From Poriferisodalis sp965204125 (GTDB lineage Bacteria; Actinomycetota; Acidimicrobiia; Acidimicrobiales; Poriferisodalaceae), in the NCBI RefSeq assembly GCF_965204125.1, contig NZ_OZ241968.1:1984001-2048000 (forward strand): a DNA stretch of 64,000 nt, read 5' to 3'. Positions 1 through 8,006 of the stretch are shown here, piece after piece. The notes beneath the pieces were generated by a model that was not told the DNA's origin, did no database searches, and worked only from the letters and a program-made list of their open reading frames with translations. The number at the start of each line of letters is the position of its first letter. Position 1 is the stretch's first letter. A program made the position numbers and the translations under genes.

Positions 1-2
1 CG

Positions 3-848
3 GCCCGCCGCCGCCAGCAGCCGACGCTGCGGCCCGCTGCCACCGACGGTGACGCGACGTCGGGCCCAGGCGCAGGCACGCAGGCGCCGTCGGCTGCCGC
101 TGCGGCAGTCTTCGAAGCCCGGGAAGTGCACAAGAGCTTCGGCTTCTTCCGGTTGCTCGATGGCGTCACGCTCACCATGGATGACGCTGAGCTCCGCTGC
201 CTCATCGGGCCGAACGGCGCGGGCAAGTCCACGCTGCTCGACATCCTGTCGGGCCAGCAGGGCTGCCAGTCTGGGCGGGTGCTGGTGCTCGGCGCCGAGC
301 ACACGGGCCGCCAAGCCTGGGAGTTCGCGAGACACGGGGTGAGTCGCAAGTTCCAGTCGCCCCAGCTCATCGACGACCTGTCTGTGGCTACGAACGTGGC
401 CATCGCAGCCTGGGGGACTCGTTCGTCGCCCTGGAACCTGATCCGTCGCCCCTGGGCTACGGCGGTGCCGCGGCCTGCGCTGGAAGTGCTCGAACGCACG
501 CAGCTCGGCGAGCGGCTCGACATGCGGGCGGGCGATCTCTCCCACGGAGACAAGCAGTGGCTGGAGATCGCGATGGCGGTGGCAGGGGACTGCGGGCTGC
601 TGCTGCTCGACGAGCCGACCGCTGGCATGACGGTTGCCGAGAGCCTCGAAGCGGCCGCGCTGCTGCGTGAGCTCCACCGTTCTCATCGGCTGCCGATCGT
701 GATCGTGGAGCACGACATGGCGTTCATCCGCGCCGTGGCCGATCGCGTCACGGTGCTCGCGCGCGGCGAGGTCATTGCCGACGGCACTGTCGCCGAGGTC
801 GAGAGCGACCCTGATGTGCAGGCGATCTACGCGGGGGTCGACAGCTGA
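3..848 (+). CDS. urtD: ABC transporter ATP-binding protein, urea/branched-chain amide type (UrtD-like), 5' end off window
   Basis: ATPase subunit of a HAAT-family importer for urea, amides or branched-chain amino acids, acting on the cytoplasmic face. Walker A GPNGAGKST lies near nt 207-233, Walker B LLLLDEPTAG near 598-627 and the H-loop in IVEHDMAF near 703-726. The signature region reads LSHGDKQWLEI, close to the SHGQKQWLEI typical of UrtD. The frame is open from nt 3 with an Ala/Pro-rich stretch before the ATPase fold starts at AVFEAREVHKSFG, so the true start is upstream. An internal GTG at 126 would cut off the first beta strand and is unlikely. It may be fused to an upstream permease. 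The stop overlaps the next start (TGATG). Substrate is inferred from family only. Confidence 0.82.
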   Translation, partial: ARRRQQPTLRPAATDGDATSGPGAGTQAPSAAAAAVFEAREVHKSFGFFRLLDGVTLTMDDAELRCLIGPNGAGKSTLLDILSGQQGCQSGRVLVLGAEHTGRQAWEFARHGVSRKFQSPQLIDDLSVATNVAIAAWGTRSSPWNLIRRPWATAVPRPALEVLERTQLGERLDMRAGDLSHGDKQWLEIAMAVAGDCGLLLLDEPTAGMTVAESLEAAALLRELHRSHRLPIVIVEHDMAFIRAVADRVTVLARGEVIADGTVAEVESDPDVQAIYAGVDS

Positions 849-1534
849 TGCGGTTCGAAGCGCACGGGCTGCGCTCGGGCTACGGCAGCGTGCCGGTGCT
901 GCACGGCATCAGCTTCGGTGTCGCCCAAGGGGAGATCGTGGCGCTGGTCGGACGCAACGGCGCCGGCAAGACGACTCTGGTCCGCACGATGATCGGCTTG
1001 CTGAGGGCGACCGGCGGGCAGATCAGGCTCGATGGCGCCGACATCACGCGGGTGCCGCCCTCTCGCCGTGTTCGGGCCGGGCTGCGAGCTGCTTTCCAGG
1101 AGCGCTCGCTGTTCAGCCAGCTCTCGGTGGGCGACAACCTGCGGCTGAGCGGGCATCCGGCGGCCGAGCACGGCCGCGTGCTGGCAATGTTCGGCGAGTC
1201 GTTGGCGGGACGCGAGGCTCAGCGAGCGGGCACCCTCTCGGGTGGCGAGCAGAAGATGCTCGCGGCGGCGTCGGCGCTCGCTTCGACTGCGTCCATCCTG
1301 CTGATGGACGAGCCGACTGAGGGCTTGCAGCCCTCGAATGTCGAGTTGCTCAGCGACGCCCTCGCGGTGGCGAGGCAGGAGGGCCGCGGCGTGCTGCTGG
1401 TGGAGCAGCACCTGGCGCTGGCGCTGCGGCTGGCCGACCGGTTCATCGTGCTCGAGAAGGGCGAGATCGTCGACACAGGCACTGCCGGCGAGGCCGGTCT
1501 GGCGGACCGACTGTCGGGCCGCCTCGCCCTATGA
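848..1534 (+). CDS. urtE: ABC transporter ATP-binding protein, UrtE-like
   Basis: Second ATPase of the same importer, 228 residues, the usual size for UrtE/LivF. Walker A GRNGAGKTT is at about residues 36-44, signature LSGGEQKML near 124-132 and Walker B LLMDEPTEGLQPS near 151-163. The EGLQPS ending is characteristic of UrtE. Its ATG overlaps the urtD stop by one base, so translation is coupled. The permeases and binding protein would lie left of the window. The amidase 88 bp downstream fits an amide or urea uptake and hydrolysis unit, but that link is inference. Confidence 0.85.
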   Translation: MRFEAHGLRSGYGSVPVLHGISFGVAQGEIVALVGRNGAGKTTLVRTMIGLLRATGGQIRLDGADITRVPPSRRVRAGLRAAFQERSLFSQLSVGDNLRLSGHPAAEHGRVLAMFGESLAGREAQRAGTLSGGEQKMLAAASALASTASILLMDEPTEGLQPSNVELLSDALAVARQEGRGVLLVEQHLALALRLADRFIVLEKGEIVDTGTAGEAGLADRLSGRLAL

Positions 1535-1622
1535 GGTCAACCCAGCGAGACCGAACCAGCCTGATCAGCCCAAACACATCAGTCATGCGACAACAGACGA
1601 CCAAGTACAAAGGACGGCAACC

Positions 1623-2987
1623 ATGACCGAACCGACCCAGATGAGCCTCGCCGCGGCAGCGCAGGCCATCAGAGCCCGAGATCTGAGTGCGGTCGAGTTG
1701 CTCGACGCCTGCCTCGCGAGCATCGAGCGGACGGAGTCCACGGTCAACGCATTTGCCTCGATCGGGGCTGATGCTGCGCGTGCGGTGGCCCAACAGCTCG
1801 ACGGCGGAGGGATCGCCGGCCCGCTGCACGGCGTGCCCATCGCCCTCAAGGACCTGTTCTTCACCGAAGGCGTTCCGACAGAGGCGAATTGCGAAGCCCT
1901 GCGGGGATTCGTGCCAGACCACGACGCCACGGTCGTGCATCGCCTACGTCAGGCCGGTGCCGTGATCGTCGGCAAGACCAACACGCACGAGTTGGCGTTC
2001 GGCGTTTCCTGCCCGGCGTCGCACAACCCCTGGGATCCGCAGCGTTCGACCGGCGGTTCCTCGGGAGGCAGCGCAGCGAGCCTCGCCGCCCGGCAGGTGT
2101 TCGGTGCGCTCGGCACCGATACCGGCGGTTCGGTACGCATCCCCTCGAATTGCTGCGGCACGACAGGGATCAAGACGACGCGCGGCGTCGTGCCCCGACA
2201 CGGGTTGCACCTGCTCTCATGGACCTACGACACGGTCGGCCCGATGGGGCGTACCGCTGAGGATTGCCGGATCCTGCTGGACGTCATCGCAGGCCATTCG
2301 CCCGATGACCCGTTCTCGTCCAAGACGCCGCTGAGCGACGCCGCGGACCCGGGCGAACTCACCCTCGGCGTGCCGAGCGACAGCTTCTTCGACGGGATCG
2401 ACGTCGATCCTCACGTCGGTGCGGTGATGGACGCAGCAGTCGACGTGCTCCGCACGATCGTGGCCGACATCAGCTCAGTGCAGGTGCCCAACAGCGCCGA
2501 GCACATGCCGGCGGGCGTCACGATCGTCTTCGCCGAGTCGGCGGCGTTGCTCGAAGAGCTGCGCACCGACCACACCGACCTGGTCGGCGAGGAGGTTCGG
2601 GGCATTCTCGAAGCGGGTGCTGCGATCTCCGGAGCAGAGCTTGCGTCAGCGCAGGCACAGCGGGTGACGTTCGAGCGGGCGTGCATGGACGTGTTCGACG
2701 AGCAGGGCGTCGACCTGATCATCGCCCCGGTCAACCCCAATCAGGTGCTGCCCCATGGCGCGGTCGAGCTCGACGGGGTGCCGCTCATTCCCGCAACAAC
2801 CCAGTTCACCTTCCCGGTCAACGGGGCCGGGCTGCCCGCCATCGCCCTGCCGGGCGGTTTCGCTCCCGACGGTCTGCCCATCGGCTTCCAGCTCATCGGC
2901 AGGCCGTACGCCGAGCGGACGCTTGCTGCGGTGGGCGAGGCCTTCCAGCGGGTCACCGATCATCATGCCCACGCACCGCCGGTGTGA
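1623..2987 (+). CDS. Amidase-signature family amidohydrolase
   Basis: Hydrolyses a C-N amide bond; a 454-residue cytoplasmic enzyme of the amidase-signature family (GatA, AtzF and fatty-amide-hydrolase relatives). The Ser-cisSer-Lys triad is visible: Lys in ALKDLFFTEG near residue 80, the Gly/Ser-rich GGSSGGSAAS near 145-154, and the nucleophile region DTGGSVRIPS near 168-177. The ATG at 1623 follows a short spacer after urtE; the same frame is open further upstream but overlaps urtE, so the downstream start is preferred. Glutamyl-tRNA amidotransferase is unlikely because gatB and gatC are absent. Substrate unknown; an amide imported by the adjacent transporter is plausible. Confidence 0.85.
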   Translation: MTEPTQMSLAAAAQAIRARDLSAVELLDACLASIERTESTVNAFASIGADAARAVAQQLDGGGIAGPLHGVPIALKDLFFTEGVPTEANCEALRGFVPDHDATVVHRLRQAGAVIVGKTNTHELAFGVSCPASHNPWDPQRSTGGSSGGSAASLAARQVFGALGTDTGGSVRIPSNCCGTTGIKTTRGVVPRHGLHLLSWTYDTVGPMGRTAEDCRILLDVIAGHSPDDPFSSKTPLSDAADPGELTLGVPSDSFFDGIDVDPHVGAVMDAAVDVLRTIVADISSVQVPNSAEHMPAGVTIVFAESAALLEELRTDHTDLVGEEVRGILEAGAAISGAELASAQAQRVTFERACMDVFDEQGVDLIIAPVNPNQVLPHGAVELDGVPLIPATTQFTFPVNGAGLPAIALPGGFAPDGLPIGFQLIGRPYAERTLAAVGEAFQRVTDHHAHAPPV

Positions 2988-3084
2988 CACAGCGCTCTAT
3001 GTGCGACGCGGGGTCCAGGGCGCGGTCAACCCTGCACAGCGCAGGCGTAGCATTCGCACTGTCCCCCGTGACAGTGAGGTGATC

Positions 3085-4005
3085 ATGCGCAGCTGGGACT
3101 CGATGGACGACTTCGAGGCCTTTCTGGATGACGGCGGGCTGGTGGAGCCCGACGACGACATGCCAGACGCATACCGCGAGGCGGTGTTTCGGTTCATCGA
3201 GCTGCACGCCAACAGCGAGTACATGGGCGGCCTGACCGAACGCGACTGGATCGCCAAGGCGCCGGGGCTGACGAACAAGCTGACTGCGTTGGCCAAGACC
3301 CAGGATGAGATCGGCCACGCGCACCTGCTGTACATGGTGGCGGCCGACATGGGCGTCAAGACCCGTGACGAGATGACCGCCGACCTGCTTGCGGGGCGCA
3401 CCACGTTTCACAACGTGTTCCATTACCGGGCGTACTCGTGGGGCGATCAGATCGCCATTGCGTACCTGGTCGATGCGGCGGCGCTCGCCAGCCAGCAGGC
3501 CGTCTTCAAGAACTGCAGCTACGGGCCCTACAAGCGCATCCTGCGGCGGATCATCGCCGAGGAGGGCTTCCACATGCGCAACGGCGAGGAGCTGTTGCTG
3601 AAGATGGCCAAAGGCACCGCGCAGCAGCACGAGATGATGCAGGAAGGCATCGACCGCTGGTGGTGGCCATCAGTGCAGCTGTTCGGGCCCGACACGAGGC
3701 CCGACGACGTGCTGCTGCGCTGGCACATCAAGTCTGAGCGCAACGAGGATCTGCGGGACCGGTTTGTGCAGAAGATGGTGCCGCAGCTGACCGCCGCGGG
3801 CTTCACCATTCCCGACCCGGACTTGCACCAGGACTCCGAAACCGGTCGTTGGGTCAGCGGGAAGATCGACTGGGATGCGCTGAAGGCAGCCATCGCCGGC
3901 CGTGGGCCCGACAGTGCTCGCCGCTTGAACGATGCGCGCCTCGCTTGGGATGGGGCAGCGTGGGTACGTTCCGCGCTGGACGAGGCCGCGGCGGTGCCCG
4001 CATGA
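3085..4005 (+). CDS. paaA: Phenylacetyl-CoA epoxidase catalytic subunit A
   Basis: Catalytic di-iron subunit of the multicomponent oxygenase that epoxidises the ring of phenylacetyl-CoA. 306 residues, close to E. coli PaaA (309). Ferritin-like di-iron motifs are seen in KTQDEIGHAHLLY (about residues 72-84) and IAEEGFHMRNGEE (about 157-169), with the PaaA-type segment VFHYRAYSWGDQ between them. The ATG at 3085 has a good ribosome site, GAGGTGAT, just upstream. The stop overlaps paaD by 4 nt (ATGA). First gene of an A-D-B-C operon; the gene order differs from the ABCDE order of E. coli. Confidence 0.93.
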   Translation: MRSWDSMDDFEAFLDDGGLVEPDDDMPDAYREAVFRFIELHANSEYMGGLTERDWIAKAPGLTNKLTALAKTQDEIGHAHLLYMVAADMGVKTRDEMTADLLAGRTTFHNVFHYRAYSWGDQIAIAYLVDAAALASQQAVFKNCSYGPYKRILRRIIAEEGFHMRNGEELLLKMAKGTAQQHEMMQEGIDRWWWPSVQLFGPDTRPDDVLLRWHIKSERNEDLRDRFVQKMVPQLTAAGFTIPDPDLHQDSETGRWVSGKIDWDALKAAIAGRGPDSARRLNDARLAWDGAAWVRSALDEAAAVPA

Positions 4006-4508
4006 GCCGAGCGGTTCTCGCTGGCGTCGTCGCGGCTGTGCGCCGATCGGTGTCGCAGGTGTGCGACCCGGAATACCCGGAGGTGACCATCGCGGAGTTG
4101 GGGATCCTCGAACGAGTCAGCAGCAGCGACGGCGGCTCGACCGTTCGGATCGAGCTCGTGCCGACCATGCTGGGCTGCCCCGCACTTGATGTCATCGCCC
4201 GGGATGTCACCGATGCTGCGCGAACGGCGTGTGCCGGTGCCGACGTCTCGATCGAAGTGACCTTCGTCGACGACCCCGTGTGGACGCCGGATCGGATCGC
4301 GCCTTCGGCGGTGGGCTTCCTGGCTCGGGAGTATTCAGTGGCAGTGCGAAGCCGGTCGGCGACCGCGAGCTGCCCTATCTGCGGCAACGATGCCCTGGAG
4401 CACCGGTCAGACTTCGGGCCCACGCCGTGCCGCAGCGTGGAATGGTGCCCGAGCTGCCGCAACCCGATCGAGGTCGTCGGCAGGGTTGATATGCCGGCTT
4501 TGGCATGA
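4002..4508 (+). CDS. paaD: PaaD-like Fe-S assembly factor with C-terminal zinc ribbon
   Basis: Helper of the PaaABCE oxygenase, thought to mature its iron-sulfur component. 168 residues. The N-terminal DUF59/MIP18-like domain contains VCDPEYPEVTIAELGI, and the C-terminus carries two Cys pairs, CPICG and CPSCR, separated by about 23 residues, which is the PaaD arrangement. It overlaps paaA by 4 nt and paaB by 4 nt (ATGA both times), so the operon is translationally coupled. Its place between paaA and paaB is the oddity. Confidence 0.9.
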   Translation: MSRAVLAGVVAAVRRSVSQVCDPEYPEVTIAELGILERVSSSDGGSTVRIELVPTMLGCPALDVIARDVTDAARTACAGADVSIEVTFVDDPVWTPDRIAPSAVGFLAREYSVAVRSRSATASCPICGNDALEHRSDFGPTPCRSVEWCPSCRNPIEVVGRVDMPALA

Positions 4509-4777
4509 AGACCTACGAGGTGTTCCTCAAGCGTCCCGGCAAGGATCCGTTCATCCATGTCGGCGCGCTCGAAGCGCCCGACGACGATCTGGCCCTCAGC
4601 TTCGCCCGCGACTGCTACACCCGGCGCTCTGAGGGAGACCAGATGTGGGTGGTGGCCCGCGAGGATCTGCTGGTCGCCGACCCTGTCGAGCTCGAGATGG
4701 CAGACCGACCTCACCGCCACAATGACGGAGCGCTGTTGCGGGATCTGCGGCAGGCCGGAGACCAGTCAGCCTCATGA
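4505..4777 (+). CDS. paaB: Phenylacetyl-CoA epoxidase structural subunit B
   Basis: Small bridging subunit of the PaaABCE epoxidase. 90 residues, the usual PaaB size. It opens with the family pattern YEVFLKRPGKDPFIHVGAL and continues with ALSFARDCYTRR and MWVVARED. Four-base overlaps on both sides (paaD and paaC) show tight coupling. No catalytic residues are expected. Confidence 0.92.
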   Translation: MKTYEVFLKRPGKDPFIHVGALEAPDDDLALSFARDCYTRRSEGDQMWVVAREDLLVADPVELEMADRPHRHNDGALLRDLRQAGDQSAS

Positions 4778-5547
4778 CCGACTCGGCCCCGGCAAGCACG
4801 CACGGCGCGCGCGAGATGGTGCTGGCGCTCGCCGATGACGAGCTGTGCATCGGCCAGAACCTGGCGTGGTGGATCGCTGTCGGCCCGTTCCTCGAGGAGG
4901 ATCTGGCACTCACGTCGATCAGCCAGGACGAGCTGGGTCATGCTCGGGCGCTGTACGGGCTGCTCGGCGACGACGTCGACGCGCTGGCCTATGGACGCCA
5001 GGCGCACGAGTACCGCAGCGCGCACCTCACCGAGCTGCCGTGCCGCGACTGGGGCGAAACCCTGGTCCGGCACTTCCTGTACGACACCGCCGAGACCGTC
5101 CGCTGGGCAGCGCTGGCCGACTCCTCGTGGGAAGCCCTCGGCGCGGTTGCGCGTCGCGCCCTGGCCGAAGAACGATCGCACCTGCGCCACGCGACTGGGT
5201 TGCTGTCACGGCTGCTGCGCACCGAGGCAGGTCGTTCGCAGCTGCTCCCGCTGTTCGATCAATTCACGCCGCTGGCGTGCGAGCTGTTCGAGCTGCCGCC
5301 CGGCTGCGCTGCTGATGACCTCGTTGCTGCGGGCATCATGGCTCGTCCCTTGAGCGACCAGCGTGCCGAATGGCAGGAAGCGGTCGACGAGGCTGTGGCG
5401 AGCGCCGGATACCAGCCACAGTGGCCCGCTGGCAGCGCCAACGCAGCATCGGCGAACGGCCGCGCAGGTCGGCGCTCGGCGCACTTTGCGGCGCTGCACG
5501 CCGAAATGGTCGAAGTGCTCTCCATCGACCCGACGGCGGTCTGGTAG
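4774..5547 (+). CDS. paaC: Phenylacetyl-CoA epoxidase structural subunit C
   Basis: Ferritin-fold partner of PaaA that stabilises the epoxidase heterodimer. 257 residues. Diagnostic segments are LALADDELCIGQNLAWW (residues about 15-31), ISQDELGHARALYGLLGDD (about 49-67) and LAEERSHLRHATGLLSRL. Its start overlaps paaB by 4 nt. No PaaE-like flavin/2Fe-2S reductase follows; the next gene begins 122 bp later and is a molybdenum hydroxylase. The reductase must be encoded elsewhere or replaced by another electron donor. Confidence 0.91.
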   Translation: MTDSAPASTHGAREMVLALADDELCIGQNLAWWIAVGPFLEEDLALTSISQDELGHARALYGLLGDDVDALAYGRQAHEYRSAHLTELPCRDWGETLVRHFLYDTAETVRWAALADSSWEALGAVARRALAEERSHLRHATGLLSRLLRTEAGRSQLLPLFDQFTPLACELFELPPGCAADDLVAAGIMARPLSDQRAEWQEAVDEAVASAGYQPQWPAGSANAASANGRAGRRSAHFAALHAEMVEVLSIDPTAVW

Positions 5548-5669
5548 CTCCACGCCCATCGGTTCGGCGGCGCCGGCGAAGCCCGGGGCGTGGCGGGCGC
5601 AGGTGAGCCGAGCGCGGACCTGCCACAATCGCCGGGGCTCAGAGCCGGGTCGCGCAACGGAGGGCATTC

Positions 5670-8006
5670 ATGGCATTGCGAGGAACATCTGTCGTCCGGC
5701 GCGAGGACGAGTCGCTGTTGCGCGGCCAGGGACAGTTCGTCGCCAACCTCGCCGTCGATGCCGACTGGGAACCCATGGCGCACGCCTGTTACGTGACGTC
5801 GACGGTTCCCCACGCCGAGATCAGCGGCATCGATGTGAGCGCGGCACGCAACGCGCCCGGTGTGGTCGATGTGGTCACGGCAGCCGATGTCAGTCTGGCG
5901 CCCTACCCGTCGCCGAATCCGGCCTTTGACGCCGCCATCGTGCGGCCGATGCTGGCCGCCGACCGGGTGCGATTCGTGGGCGAGCCCGTCGCCGTCGTGG
6001 TGGCCGACAGTCCGGCCGCGGCGATCGACGCAGCGGAGCTGGTCATCGTCGACTACGAGCCGCTGCCGGCGATCGTCGATCCTGAAGCAGCGCTCGAGGG
6101 CCCCGCACTGTTCGACGGCATGGCGGAGCCGAACGTCGTCATCCGCATGTCGCTCGACGGCGAGCAGGCCGACTTCGACTCATGCGAGGCGGTCGCCGAG
6201 GTCCGCACGGTCAACAACCGCATTGCGCCGTGCCCGCTGGAGCCGCGCGTTGCGGCGAGCCGCTGGGCCGACGACGGACGCCTGCACCATGTCAATGCCG
6301 GCCAAGGACCCCACCCGGTACGCGCCGGACTCGCCAAGATGCTCGAACTCGACCGCTCCCAGATGCGCGTGCTCTCGCGCGACGTGGGAGGGAGCTTCGG
6401 GGCAAAGGCTCGCCCGCATCCCGAGGAAGCGCTGCTGGGTTGGCTGGCAGCTCGCACCGGCCGGCCGGTCATGTGGGTGCCCTCGCGCACCGACGACATG
6501 GTGGGTCTCGTGCACGGCCGCGGGCAGATCCAGTACTGCCGCATCGGCGGCAGCCGCGACGGGCACATCACGGCATTTGCAGTGCACGTGGTGCAGCAGG
6601 CCGGCGCCTACGGGAACATGGGTGCGGCGCTGCCGAACAACGGCCGGGCGATGCTCGCGGGCTGTTACGACATCGCCACGCTGGGCTTCACCTCGGTTTC
6701 GGTGCTCACCAACACCACGCCGACCGGTCCTTACCGCGGCGCCGGCAGGCCCGAAGCGGCGGCGGCCATCGAGCGTGCGGTCGACGTCTTCGCTGCCGAG
6801 ATCGGCATGGACCCCGCCGAGGTGCGCCGGAAGAACTTCTTGCAGCCGGAGGTCTTCCCGCTCACCACCCGCACCGGCATGCCCTACGACACCGGCGCGT
6901 ACGAAGCCAGCCTGGATGCTGCGCTCGACGCGGCCGGCTACAGCGAGTTGCGTGCAGAGCAGGCCCGCCGCCGTGCGGACGGCGACGACAAGCTGCTCGG
7001 CATCGGATTGGCGACCTACGTCGAGCGCACCGCAGGCATCGGACGCTCCGAGTACGGGGCAGTGGAACTGTTGGCGGGCGGTCGCATCGTGGCTCGCACC
7101 GGTTCATCGCCCTACGGGCAGGGCCACCACACCTCATGGGCCATGCTCATCTCCGACCGCACCGGGGTGCCGATGGAGAGCATCCACATCGTCCATGGCG
7201 ACACCGACGAGGTACCCCGCGGCGAAGTGACCGGCGGCTCGCGTTCGGTGCAGCTGGCAGGTACGGCCATCTGGGAAGCCTCCGGCACGCTGGTCGATCA
7301 GGCCCGCTCGGTGGCGGCGACCCTGCTGGAAGCCGACCCGGCGGACATCACGCTCGACACCGGGGCCGGCGCGTTCCACGTTGTGGGCACGCCGGCGGTG
7401 TCGGTGGGCTGGACGGCGATCGCCGAACATCTCGCGTCGGCCGCCGAGGCGTCAGAGAGCGACGGCACTTCGGACGGCGACAGGGCTGCGGGGCCGCGCC
7501 TGCTGCATGCCGAGGAGGTGTTCGACTCCGAAGCACCCACGTTCCCCTTCGGCACCCATGTCGCCGTGGTGGAGGTCGACCGCCACACCGGCGAGGTGGA
7601 GCTTCGCCGGCTCGTGGCCTGCGACGATGCCGGCACCATCCTCAACCCGCTGCTCGCAGCCGGGCAGGTGCACGGAGGACTCGCACAAGGTGCGGCCCAG
7701 GCGCTGTACGAGGAGTTCGTCTACGACCCCGACGGCAACCCGCTCACCGGGAACTTCGCCGACTACCCGATCATCTCTGCGGCAGAGCTGCCGTTCTTCG
7801 ACCGCGTGGTGCTCGAGACGCCCACGCACATCAACCCGCTCGGCGCCAAGGGTATCGGCGAGTCGGGCACCGTCGGTGCCACGCCCGCAGTCCAGAACGC
7901 CGTCGTCGACGCCGTCGCCCACCTGGGGATCCGCCACATCGACATGCCGCTCACCCCCCAGCGCGTCTGGCAAGCCATCACCGACGCCACGTCTTCGAAC
8001 AACTAG
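5670..8006 (+). CDS. Molybdenum hydroxylase large subunit (xanthine dehydrogenase / form II CoxL family)
   Basis: Molybdopterin-binding large subunit of the xanthine dehydrogenase / aldehyde oxidoreductase family. 778 residues. Family hallmarks are RFVGEPVAVVVAD (about 91-103), the active-site loop PYRGAGRPEA near residue 352, and the catalytic Glu in KGIGESG near 727-733. The loop matches the form II (YRGAGR) type rather than the form I CO-dehydrogenase motif (AYxCSFR), so CO oxidation should not be assumed. No FAD or 2Fe-2S subunit lies beside it. The ribosome site GGAGGG precedes the ATG. Its stop shares a CTAG with the stop of the convergent rmuC. Confidence 0.85.
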   Translation: MALRGTSVVRREDESLLRGQGQFVANLAVDADWEPMAHACYVTSTVPHAEISGIDVSAARNAPGVVDVVTAADVSLAPYPSPNPAFDAAIVRPMLAADRVRFVGEPVAVVVADSPAAAIDAAELVIVDYEPLPAIVDPEAALEGPALFDGMAEPNVVIRMSLDGEQADFDSCEAVAEVRTVNNRIAPCPLEPRVAASRWADDGRLHHVNAGQGPHPVRAGLAKMLELDRSQMRVLSRDVGGSFGAKARPHPEEALLGWLAARTGRPVMWVPSRTDDMVGLVHGRGQIQYCRIGGSRDGHITAFAVHVVQQAGAYGNMGAALPNNGRAMLAGCYDIATLGFTSVSVLTNTTPTGPYRGAGRPEAAAAIERAVDVFAAEIGMDPAEVRRKNFLQPEVFPLTTRTGMPYDTGAYEASLDAALDAAGYSELRAEQARRRADGDDKLLGIGLATYVERTAGIGRSEYGAVELLAGGRIVARTGSSPYGQGHHTSWAMLISDRTGVPMESIHIVHGDTDEVPRGEVTGGSRSVQLAGTAIWEASGTLVDQARSVAATLLEADPADITLDTGAGAFHVVGTPAVSVGWTAIAEHLASAAEASESDGTSDGDRAAGPRLLHAEEVFDSEAPTFPFGTHVAVVEVDRHTGEVELRRLVACDDAGTILNPLLAAGQVHGGLAQGAAQALYEEFVYDPDGNPLTGNFADYPIISAAELPFFDRVVLETPTHINPLGAKGIGESGTVGATPAVQNAVVDAVAHLGIRHIDMPLTPQRVWQAITDATSSNN

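Noticed and set aside
1338..1622. Longer N-terminus for the amidase
   Set aside because: It would overlap urtE by about 200 bp and read as Arg/Trp-rich nonsense; the ATG at 1623 gives a normal family N-terminus.
5670..8006. Calling the molybdenum hydroxylase a CO dehydrogenase (coxL)
   Set aside because: The active-site loop is YRGAGR, not the AYxCSFR of form I CO dehydrogenase, and coxS and coxM are absent.
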